5,462 nt of DNA, from assembly GCA_027067895.1 (NCBI GenBank), contig JAMOUY010000382.1:1-5462 (forward strand). The letters run 5' to 3'. Below the pieces are notes generated by a model. The model searched no databases. It was not told the origin of the DNA and saw nothing but the letters and a program-made list of their open reading frames with translations. How positions within the stretch are numbered: position 1 is the first letter of the stretch; each line of letters opens with the position of its first letter. The position numbers and the translations under genes were made by a program. Source of the stretch: Acidobacteriota bacterium (GTDB taxonomy: Bacteria > Acidobacteriota > Holophagae > Thermotomaculales > Thermotomaculaceae). Shown in pieces: positions 1-5,181 of this stretch.

Positions 1-63
1 AGATACAAGAAACAATCCAAGAATAATGTAAAAAATTCCTAAAAAGAGCACCTTTTTTCGCAT
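1..63 (-). CDS. N-terminal fragment of a membrane or exported protein (partial, runs off the left edge)
   Basis: The minus strand reads an ATG (plus-strand 61-63) followed by 20 open codons to the window edge. The translation is MRKKVLFLGIFYIILGLFLV then S. A short positive start (R2, K3, K4) followed by an unbroken hydrophobic stretch is what a signal anchor or first transmembrane helix looks like. No lipobox cysteine appears in the visible part. The start is supported by a GAGGT ribosome binding site (plus-strand 68-72) four bases upstream of the ATG, the same arrangement as other genes here, and by a leftward promoter further upstream (103-131). The rest of the protein lies outside the window, so its function cannot be assigned. 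It is transcribed divergently from the epimerase gene and shares a control region with it. Confidence 0.7.
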   Translation of the reverse strand, partial: MRKKVLFLGIFYIILGLFLVS

Positions 64-94
64 AATTACCTCGTCTTTCTTTTATGGTTTTGCC

Positions 95-118
95 TTGTAA
101 ATAGTTTAATATTTACAA
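95..118. promoter_or_regulatory. Perfect inverted repeat, candidate operator over the leftward -10
   Basis: Arms TTGTAAATA (95-103) and TATTTACAA (110-118) are perfect reverse complements separated by six bases. The element covers the predicted leftward -10 (103-108) and its start site near 96, where a bound repressor would block polymerase. The half-site TGTAAATA recurs at 205-212, just before the ribosome binding site of the rightward gene. An 11-base match, TGTAAATATTA (205-215), is the reverse complement of 107-117. I do not recognise the motif as that of a specific regulator. AT-richness lowers the significance. Confidence 0.4.
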
Positions 119-131
119 AAGAAGTTTTCAA
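103..131 (-). promoter_or_regulatory. Predicted sigma-70-type promoter for the leftward gene
   Basis: On the minus strand a -35 hexamer TTGAAA (plus 126-131, 5 of 6 consensus matches) is followed after exactly 17 bases by a -10 hexamer TAAACT (plus 103-108, 4 of 6 matches). The predicted start is near plus 96, giving a leader of roughly 30 bases before the ATG at 63. The spacing is ideal, but the AT-rich background makes chance matches common. Confidence 0.5.
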
Positions 132-182
132 TAAAAAATTGTAAAATTTGTGATATATGCCTCAAAAATCAAAATTTTCAGA

Positions 183-188
183 TATAAT
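183..188 (+). promoter_or_regulatory. Candidate -10 box (TATAAT) for the epimerase-xer unit
   Basis: There is a perfect TATAAT 36 bases upstream of the TTG start at 225, which would place transcription initiation near 195 and give a leader of about 30 bases. I see no convincing -35 hexamer 16-18 bases upstream (the 159-166 region reads GCCTCAAA), so this is either an activated promoter or a chance match in AT-rich DNA. Confidence 0.4.
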
Positions 189-214
189 AAAATTTGATAA
201 TTCCTGTAAATATT

Positions 215-221
215 AGGAGGG
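215..221 (+). promoter_or_regulatory. Strong ribosome binding site that decides the TTG start at 225
   Basis: AGGAGGG lies just before the TTG at 225, with four bases between AGGAGG and the start codon. An in-frame TAA at 207-209 closes the frame upstream, and the Rossmann motif begins eight codons after the TTG, so this is the only start that fits the family. Confidence 0.8.
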
Positions 222-224
222 TTT

Positions 225-1085
225 TTGAAAAATAAAATCGCTGTTTCGGGTGCTACGGGATTTATAGCCTCATACCTTATTCCCTTTTTGGAAAAAAAAG
301 GTTTTGAGACAATTCCTCTTTTGAGAAGTGATTTTGAAGACGAAAAGTTGTTGACGGAGAAGTTAAAAAAATGCAACGGAGTAATAAACCTTGCGGGAGA
401 GCCTATTGTTAAAAGATGGAGTGAAAGTTATAAGAAAAGACTCTATTCAAGCAGGGTTGAGACTACCTTAAAGATTGTTGGTGTTTTCAACAAACTCAAT
501 TATTTTCCCGAGTTTTTAATTTCGGCGTCCGCCGTGGGGATTTACGGAGACGGAGTTGTTTGCGGGGAAAATTGCGATAATTTCAGGAACGATTTTTTGG
601 GAAAGTTGTGTGTTAACTGGGAAAACGCTGCGTTTAAGTTAAAGGATAGAACAAGGGTTTGTGTTTTGAGAATCGGGGTTGTTTTGGGAAAAAACGGCGG
701 AATCATTAAAAAAATTTCCCCGATTTTTAAGTTAGGCTTGGGGGGAAGATTGGGTAGCGGGAAACAGGGTTTTTCTTGGGTGCATATCGGGGATTTGTGC
801 AATATGGTTGACTTTTTGATTGAAAATAAAAACCTTTCCGGAATTTTTAACGCAGTTTCCCCGAACCCTTTAACCAACAAAGAATTTACCGAAGCAATGG
901 CAAAGGTTTTGAAAAGGCCTGCAATCTTTCCCGTTCCCGCTTTTGCTCTTAAACTTTTGTTTAAAGAGGGGGCAATCCTTCTTCTTGAAGGGCAGAAAGC
1001 GGTGCCTGAAAGATTTTTGTCCGCAGGCTTTGATTTTTCCTATCCGGAAATCCATTCGGCATTGAGGCAGGTTTTTTATGGCTGA
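225..1085 (+). CDS. TIGR01777-family epimerase-like NAD(P)-binding protein (SDR39U1 / YfcH type)
   Basis: The 286-residue protein belongs to the extended short-chain dehydrogenase superfamily, in the group that includes E. coli YfcH and B. subtilis YfhF, whose substrate is not established. A Rossmann dinucleotide-binding motif (SGATGFIA, 8-15) opens the protein. Family signatures follow in order: NLAGEP (55-60), KRW (63-65), SSRVETT (75-81), SASAVGIYGD (100-109), NWENAA (131-136), RIGVVLGKNGG (149-159), GLGGRLGSGKQ (171-181), WVHIGDL (185-191) and NAVSPNP (209-215). The C-terminal DUF1731-type region starts around RPAIFPVP (231-238) and ends with AGFDFSYP and a final helix. Length and motif order match the full family, so the gene is intact. 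Alanine stands at residue 15, where the GxxGxxG pattern usually has its third glycine. The start is TTG, chosen from the ribosome binding site and an upstream stop. The 3' end overlaps the next gene by 8 bases (ATGGCTGA). Family assignment is firm; the reaction is unknown. Confidence 0.93.
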   Translation: MKNKIAVSGATGFIASYLIPFLEKKGFETIPLLRSDFEDEKLLTEKLKKCNGVINLAGEPIVKRWSESYKKRLYSSRVETTLKIVGVFNKLNYFPEFLISASAVGIYGDGVVCGENCDNFRNDFLGKLCVNWENAAFKLKDRTRVCVLRIGVVLGKNGGIIKKISPIFKLGLGGRLGSGKQGFSWVHIGDLCNMVDFLIENKNLSGIFNAVSPNPLTNKEFTEAMAKVLKRPAIFPVPAFALKLLFKEGAILLLEGQKAVPERFLSAGFDFSYPEIHSALRQVFYG

Positions 1086-1986
1086 TTTTAATTCCTATGT
1101 CCAAATGTTTCTTGATTATCTTCTGAAAGAAAGGAATTATTCCGTAAACACCTTGATTGCATATAGGGAAGATTTGTCCCTCTTCGGCGAGTTTTTGCAA
1201 CTTTTCAATCTTGAAATTAAAAGCGTTGACAGAGAGCATTTGAGAATGTTTGTTTCATACCTTTCAAGAAAGGATTTTGAGAAAAACACAATAGCAAGGA
1301 AAATAAGTTGCCTGAAATCCTTTTTTTCTTTTCTGGCGGCAAGAAAGCATATTAAAAAAAATCCCGCGTCTTTGATTTCCCCGCCTAAACGGGCTAAGGT
1401 TTTGCCTTCTTTTATGACTGAGGAAGAGGTTAGAAAACTTTTTGATTCCCTGCCGAAAGCGGAAGATTTTAAAACGGCAAGGGACAGGGCTGTAATGGAA
1501 TTGTTTTACGCAACCGGATTGAGGGTTTCGGAATTATCAAACCTGAAAATGAAAGATATTGATATGGAAAATCAACTTGTAAGGGTAATAGGAAAAGGCG
1601 GGAAAGAGAGAATTGTCCCGTTTGGCATTCCCGCAAAAGAGGCTTTGGACAAATATCTTGCTTACAGAAGAAAGCATTTGATTGAGAAAAAGAATTTGGG
1701 CGAAGAGTATGTGTTTCTGAACGTAAGGGACGGCAAACACATTACGGTTAGGGGAATGATTTACATTGTTGACCGTCTTTTGAAAAATTTGTCTTCTATG
1801 AAAAAACTTTCAGTCCATTCTTTAAGGCACACATTCGCAACCCATTTGTTGAACAGAGGCGCGGATTTAAGGGCTATTCAGGAATTGCTCGGCCACTCTT
1901 CCCTGTCAACCACTCAGATGTATACTCATCTTTCAATTGACAAACTTATAGACATTTACCGAAAATCCCACCCGGACGAAAGATGA
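1078..1986 (+). CDS. xerC: XerC/XerD-family site-specific tyrosine recombinase
   Basis: This 302-residue phage-integrase-family enzyme is of the Xer type, which resolves chromosome dimers at dif sites by strand exchange through a 3'-phosphotyrosyl intermediate. The N-terminal SAM-like DNA-binding domain spans about 3-90 and the catalytic domain about 110-287. All expected active-site residues are present: R149 (ATGLRVSEL), K173 (GKGGKER), H247 and R250 (HSLRHTFATH), H273 (LLGHSSLSTT) and nucleophile Y282 (MYTHL). The length is normal for Xer (near 300) and the ending (YTHLS, then SHPDER) resembles the Xer C-terminus. XerC versus XerD cannot be settled from one protein; YTHL with a tyrosine shortly before the final HP leans slightly to XerC. 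The ATG overlaps the epimerase stop and a GAGGCAGG stretch (1064-1071) can serve as ribosome binding site, so the two genes are probably cotranscribed. Nothing nearby suggests a phage or integron, so a housekeeping role is likelier than a mobile-element integrase. Confidence 0.92.
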   Translation: MADFNSYVQMFLDYLLKERNYSVNTLIAYREDLSLFGEFLQLFNLEIKSVDREHLRMFVSYLSRKDFEKNTIARKISCLKSFFSFLAARKHIKKNPASLISPPKRAKVLPSFMTEEEVRKLFDSLPKAEDFKTARDRAVMELFYATGLRVSELSNLKMKDIDMENQLVRVIGKGGKERIVPFGIPAKEALDKYLAYRRKHLIEKKNLGEEYVFLNVRDGKHITVRGMIYIVDRLLKNLSSMKKLSVHSLRHTFATHLLNRGADLRAIQELLGHSSLSTTQMYTHLSIDKLIDIYRKSHPDER

Positions 1987-2001
1987 TTTTTGAGGATTTT
2001 A

Positions 2002-2010
2002 TGGTAAAAT
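2002..2010 (+). promoter_or_regulatory. Candidate extended -10 promoter for the EIIA-antiporter unit
   Basis: TGGTAAAAT fits the extended -10 pattern (TG, one base, then a TATAAT-like hexamer with 5 of 6 matches) in the 57-base gap between xer and the EIIA gene. Initiation would fall near 2017, about 27 bases before the GTG start. No good -35 is seen at the right distance, as expected when an extended -10 compensates. It suggests the four downstream genes can be expressed apart from the upstream pair. Confidence 0.4.
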
Positions 2011-2033
2011 TTTGACAAGGAATAATTTTAAAA

Positions 2034-2039
2034 GAGGTG
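2034..2039 (+). promoter_or_regulatory. Ribosome binding site that decides the GTG start at 2044
   Basis: GAGGTG ends four bases before GTG at 2044. The only nearby ATG (2042-2044) is out of frame and followed at once by TGA, and an in-frame TAA at 2029-2031 closes the reading frame upstream, so GTG is the start. Confidence 0.7.
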
Positions 2040-2043
2040 CTAT

Positions 2044-2499
2044 GTGAAACTCAGTCCGTTTTTGTCGGAATCAAAAATTTTTGTTGATTTTGAGGCAAAA
2101 AATAAACTCAACTTTTTTTCAAGGTGTGTTGACGCTATTGTAAAAGACCATCCCGAGTTTGACAGGGAAGAGGTTTTGGATTTGTTTTTGAAAAGGGAAG
2201 AGACAATGTCAACGGGGATAGGCAAGGGAATTGCAATTCCCCATATCGTTTATTCAAAATGCAAAAACCATGAAATTTACGTTTTCAAACTGAAAAATCC
2301 GATTGATTTTAACGCCCTTGACGGAAAGCCCGTAAGTCTTCTTTTTGTAGTAATAGGAAACGAGGCTAAGAGTAACCTTATTCATTTGCAGATTTTGGCT
2401 AAGCTTGCAAGACTTTTGAAAAAGAGCGATTTTGTCAGTAAACTTTTAAGTTGTAAAACGAATAAAGAAATTTTGGAGATTATTAAAGAGTATGAGTGA
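2044..2499 (+). CDS. PTS EIIA type-2 domain protein (PtsN / fructose-mannitol EIIA-like), stand-alone
   Basis: This 151-residue single-domain protein has the PTS EIIA type-2 fold, which accepts a phosphoryl group from HPr or NPr on a histidine. The phosphorylation site is recognisable as TGIGKGIAIPH, with H67 the expected active residue. The second conserved histidine of the family is H114 in NLIHLQILAKLARLL. Helical segments before (about 22-51) and after (about 112-149) match the family, and the length is typical of PtsN (near 150-160). No EIIB or EIIC sugar-transport component is encoded nearby, so a regulatory role is more likely than sugar uptake. E. coli EIIA-Ntr is known to control K+ uptake through TrkA and KdpD, which makes its place upstream of antiporter genes suggestive. 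It starts with GTG and its stop overlaps the next gene by 8 bases (ATGAGTGA). The presence of EI and HPr elsewhere in the genome cannot be checked here. Confidence 0.88.
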   Translation: MKLSPFLSESKIFVDFEAKNKLNFFSRCVDAIVKDHPEFDREEVLDLFLKREETMSTGIGKGIAIPHIVYSKCKNHEIYVFKLKNPIDFNALDGKPVSLLFVVIGNEAKSNLIHLQILAKLARLLKKSDFVSKLLSCKTNKEILEIIKEYE

Positions 2500-2833
2500 G
2501 GCAAAGTTATTGGTTTGCATAATTGAGAAAGAAGAAAAGTTGGAAGAGGTTTTGGAAGGCCTTGTTGAAATAGGGGTTACCGGCGCTTCAATTCTTGACG
2601 TTAGGGGAATGTTTGAATATTTGGCGGACGAAATCCCTATTTTCGCTGGTTTTAGAAATTTAATTGAGGATAAAAATCCGACAAACAAAATGATAATTTC
2701 TGTTATAAAAGACGACCAATTGCTTAGAGAAGCGATGGATGTAATAGAAGAGGTTTACGGCTCTTTTTCAAATCCCAACACGGGGATTATGTTTTCAATT
2801 AAGATTGGAGATATAAGGGGCTTAAAATTATAG
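2492..2833 (+). CDS. Small PII-like (GlnB-fold) signalling protein
   Basis: The 113-residue protein has the order of a PII ferredoxin-like fold. Strand 1 is KLLVCIIE (5-12), followed by an amphipathic helix at about 14-26. GVTGASILDVRGM (28-40) closely resembles the GITGMTVTEVKGF type of PII motif. A loop region covers about 41-64, then strand KMIISVIK (66-73), helix 75-89, and last strand GIMFSIKI (98-105). The usual PII T-loop with its uridylylated tyrosine, and the GDGKIFV-type nucleotide-binding loop, are not recognisable, so this is a PII-like relative rather than GlnB or GlnK. PII and PII-like proteins are usually trimers that bind nucleotides and often act on a membrane transporter encoded beside them, such as GlnK with AmtB or SbtB with SbtA. 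Here the neighbours are antiporter-like proteins. There is no good ribosome binding site close to the ATG; the 8-base overlap with the EIIA gene suggests translational coupling. The fold is reasonably sure; ligand and target are unknown. Confidence 0.72.
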   Translation: MSEAKLLVCIIEKEEKLEEVLEGLVEIGVTGASILDVRGMFEYLADEIPIFAGFRNLIEDKNPTNKMIISVIKDDQLLREAMDVIEEVYGSFSNPNTGIMFSIKIGDIRGLKL

Positions 2834-2834
2834 T

Positions 2835-3890
2835 ATGATTTCCGAAATTTTAATAGTCAGTGCCGTAATTTTGTCCTATTTCGGCATAGGTTTCGTGTTT
2901 AGAAAAAACAAAATGTCCCCTTTTTTGGGGCTTGAATTTTTTTTAATAGGGCTTTTGTTTTCTCTTTTAAAGGTTAACAAAAACAATTTTATTCCCCTTC
3001 TTCCGCCTTTTTTGTCCGCATTTGGCCTTTTAATGGGAATGCAGGTTAAGTTTGCTGACTTAAAGGCGCTGGGGAAAGATTTTTACAAAAACGTGCTGGT
3101 TTATTCTCTTTCTGTTTTTGTCGCTTTTTTTATTGTTTTTTCATTCTTTTTCCCCTATCAGGACGCTTCTGTTTTAGGCGCCGTGTTTGCCCTTGTGAGT
3201 TATAAAGTGATGGCAACCTTTATTCCGGACAGAAAAAAGGAAGACAGGGAAAAACTGTTTTTTTCGGCCTTTGTGCCCTTTGTCTGCATTGTTATTTACT
3301 TTTTTTCCGCCTTTTTGTCATTTAATCCCAATATTTTTAAATGGTTTTTTGTTCTTTTCATAGCGTTTTCTTTTTTGGCTAAAATTATTTTTTCAGTTTT
3401 TGACGACGATATGTCCCTTGTTTTAAGCGTTATTGGAATTGTGCTTTTCTTTTCCGAATTGGCGTATATTAAAGGGGTATCCCCTTTTGCCGTTATGTTT
3501 TTCGTAGGCGTTTTTCTTTCAAATTGGTGCAAAAAGGGAGACAAGTTGTTTGAAATTCTGCTTGCCGACGAAAAGCAGTTGTATACAATTTTTCTGATTT
3601 TTTTGGGTTTTGTTTCGGGATATGATTTTAATTTGTCTTTTCTCAAAATAACGTTTGTCGTTTTTGCAAGCGTTTTTCTTGCAAAGTATGTTTTTTTCAA
3701 AATCAAGAAAGATATTTTCTTCCTTTACCTTTCCCCCGGGGCATTCGGGGTTGTTTTGCTTGCCGATTACTGGCTTATAACGGGGCACGAAGAGGGTTCT
3801 CTTTTGTTTTCTTCGGCTATAACGGTTATTATCGTTTTGCAGGTAATGAGTATGATTTTTTTAAAGAGGATTTATGGGAAAAAAGATTAA
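2835..3890 (+). CDS. Divergent CPA2-type antiporter-like membrane protein lacking the ion-binding aspartate
   Basis: This 351-residue polytopic membrane protein has about 12-13 hydrophobic segments and is very rich in phenylalanine (59 residues by my count). It looks like a distant relative of the next gene's product. Near the C-terminus, LGFVSGYDFNLSFLK (257-271) and a lysine (K284) line up with the downstream protein's AGAGLDFSSLK (325-335) and R348 with equal spacing after the shared LK, and LSPGAFGVVLL (299-309) matches ITNAGLTLSMVIL (378-390). In the region equivalent to CPA2 helices 4-5 (about 115-155) there is SYKVMATFI and then SAFVPFVCIVIYF, with no aspartate in the helix that carries it in true antiporters. 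It may therefore be a non-catalytic partner, a regulator or a transporter with a different mechanism. One base separates the PII-like stop from its ATG; the nearest purine-rich site (AAGGGG, 2815-2820) is 14 bases away, suggesting coupled translation. It could be annotated simply as a hypothetical membrane protein. Confidence 0.75.
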   Translation: MISEILIVSAVILSYFGIGFVFRKNKMSPFLGLEFFLIGLLFSLLKVNKNNFIPLLPPFLSAFGLLMGMQVKFADLKALGKDFYKNVLVYSLSVFVAFFIVFSFFFPYQDASVLGAVFALVSYKVMATFIPDRKKEDREKLFFSAFVPFVCIVIYFFSAFLSFNPNIFKWFFVLFIAFSFLAKIIFSVFDDDMSLVLSVIGIVLFFSELAYIKGVSPFAVMFFVGVFLSNWCKKGDKLFEILLADEKQLYTIFLIFLGFVSGYDFNLSFLKITFVVFASVFLAKYVFFKIKKDIFFLYLSPGAFGVVLLADYWLITGHEEGSLLFSSAITVIIVLQVMSMIFLKRIYGKKD

Positions 3891-5181
3891 AATTGTCAAA
3901 ATTCTGTTTGTCTTAGCCGTAGTTTCTCTGTTTTTTTATCTTTTTAAAGGGGCAAAAGAGGTTTTTTACTTTTCCGACGTTGTTTCGCCCTACTTTTCCC
4001 TCGGATTTTTAATTATTTCTGCGCTTTTGCTCGGCCTTGTCGCAAATGAATTGGGCCTGCCTTCTCTAACAGGCTATCTTATTGCTGGAATGATTTTCGG
4101 TCCTCAGATTTTCAATTTTGTTTCACAGAAAGATTTAAAAACCCTTGAACTTATAAACTCTATTGCTTTGAGTTTTATTGCTATTTCCGCAGGCGGAGAG
4201 TTGAAGTTGGAAAGTTTGAAAAGAAACGCCAAGCCCATAACCGTAATCACTGTTGTTCAGTCTATTTTGATACTTTTAGGCGTATTTATTGCTGTCTATC
4301 CCTTTGTTAGGTTTGGGGTTTACATTAAGGGTTTAAATCCGCAATCGGCTTTATTCTTTGCTTTGTTTTTAGGGGTAATTGCAGTCGCAAAGTCTCCCGC
4401 TTCAACAATTGCAATAATCAACGAATACAAAGCGCGAGGAACTTTTACTGACATTGTTTTGGGAATAACCATGATAAAAGACGTTGTCGTTCTTTTGATG
4501 TTTTCAATAGCCTTTGCCTTTGCGGAAAACGCCATAACCGGAGTTGAGATTTCCCCAAAGTTTTTTCTAAGCATATTCTCACACATACTTATATCCGGTT
4601 TTATGGGAATTATTTTCGGCTTTTTAATGATAGTGTTTTTCAAATTTGTTGCAAAAGAAATTGGAATTTTTATCGTTCTTGCTTCGTTTATTTCATACAA
4701 ATTCGCTTCTATTGTCGGGCTTGAAAACATGTTTATGTGCATGGTTGCCGGCTTTGTTGTGCAGAATTTTTCAAAGCAGGGTTCGGTTTTGATTGATGCA
4801 ATAGAGGGAAGCCACCTTCCTGTTTACGTGATTTTCTTTTCAATTGCAGGCGCAGGGCTTGATTTTTCCTCTCTCAAAAGTTATTGGGCGGCGGTTTTGT
4901 TTTTCGTAATAATCAGGCTTTTTCTCATATACGGCACAACCTATTTGGGCGCCGTAATTTCAAATACGATTGAAAGCGTGAAAAAGTATGCTTGGACGGG
5001 ATTTATAACAAACGCCGGATTAACGTTGAGCATGGTAATTTTGATTGAAAAGGATTTTCCCGATTTCGGCTCTCTTTTAAAAGCCATAGTTATTTCGGTA
5101 ATTGCGGTGAATCAGATTATAGGGCCAATTCTTTTCAAAATAGGAATTGAAAAATCGGGAGAGGCGACTATTTCCGATTAG
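3874..5181 (+). CDS. CPA2-family cation:proton antiporter (Na+ or K+/H+), no RCK domain
   Basis: The 435-residue inner-membrane protein belongs to the monovalent cation:proton antiporter-2 family (Na_H_Exchanger fold). An extra N-terminal hydrophobic segment (about 8-24) precedes the core. LLGLVANELGLPSLTGYLIAG (53-73) matches the family's first helices. The helix-4 region reads AVAKSPASTIAIINE (170-184). The helix-5 region reads GITMIKDVVVLLMFS (197-211), with D203 as the expected proton/cation-binding aspartate preceded by K202. Later signatures are YVIFFSIAGAGLDF (318-331), R348, and TNAGLTLSMVI (379-389). About 13-14 membrane segments are visible. The protein ends soon after the last helix, whereas KefB/KefC carry a C-terminal RCK (TrkA-N) domain, so control would have to come from other proteins, perhaps the EIIA and PII-like products of the same unit. 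The ATG lies 17 bases inside the previous gene, with AGAGG (3865-3869) four bases upstream. Ion specificity cannot be read. Confidence 0.87.
   Translation: MGKKIKIVKILFVLAVVSLFFYLFKGAKEVFYFSDVVSPYFSLGFLIISALLLGLVANELGLPSLTGYLIAGMIFGPQIFNFVSQKDLKTLELINSIALSFIAISAGGELKLESLKRNAKPITVITVVQSILILLGVFIAVYPFVRFGVYIKGLNPQSALFFALFLGVIAVAKSPASTIAIINEYKARGTFTDIVLGITMIKDVVVLLMFSIAFAFAENAITGVEISPKFFLSIFSHILISGFMGIIFGFLMIVFFKFVAKEIGIFIVLASFISYKFASIVGLENMFMCMVAGFVVQNFSKQGSVLIDAIEGSHLPVYVIFFSIAGAGLDFSSLKSYWAAVLFFVIIRLFLIYGTTYLGAVISNTIESVKKYAWTGFITNAGLTLSMVILIEKDFPDFGSLLKAIVISVIAVNQIIGPILFKIGIEKSGEATISD

Noticed and set aside
93..120. The inverted repeat as a dif-like Xer site (11-6-11 layout, about 1 kb from the xer gene)
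   Set aside because: The spacing is right, but the inner arms (AATA and TATT) do not match the ATAA and TTAT core of known dif sites, and overlap with a promoter gives a simpler explanation.
128..376. Minus-strand open frame across the control region and the start of the epimerase gene
   Set aside because: Low-complexity, Phe/Asn/Lys-rich translation with no recognisable motif; it lies opposite a well-supported gene and ends inside the divergent promoter region.
1996..2013. ATTTTA-TGG-TAAAAT inverted repeat followed by T residues as a terminator for xer
   Set aside because: The stem is six A-T pairs with no G-C and only a short T-run, too weak for an intrinsic terminator; it is better explained by the extended -10 motif in the same place.
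2012..2017. Perfect TTGACA as a -35 box for the EIIA gene
   Set aside because: At 16-18 bases downstream there is only the ribosome binding site and start codon, with no -10-like hexamer.
2917..2930. CCCC-T6-GGGG hairpin in the antiporter-like gene
   Set aside because: A four-pair stem in T-rich coding DNA is expected by chance and has no supporting context.
3734..3750. CCCCG and CGGGG hairpin followed by a T-rich stretch in the antiporter-like gene, as an internal terminator
   Set aside because: The stem has only five pairs, the T-rich tract is interrupted, and it lies inside coding sequence whose protein continues with family-like motifs.
3296..3788. Two overlapping minus-strand open frames opposite the Phe-rich membrane protein
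   Set aside because: Lys-rich translations are the expected antisense of Phe (TTT) codons; no motif or ribosome binding site supports them.
4320..4742. Minus-strand open frame of 140 codons opposite the antiporter
   Set aside because: It lies fully antisense to conserved antiporter motifs and its translation shows no family features.
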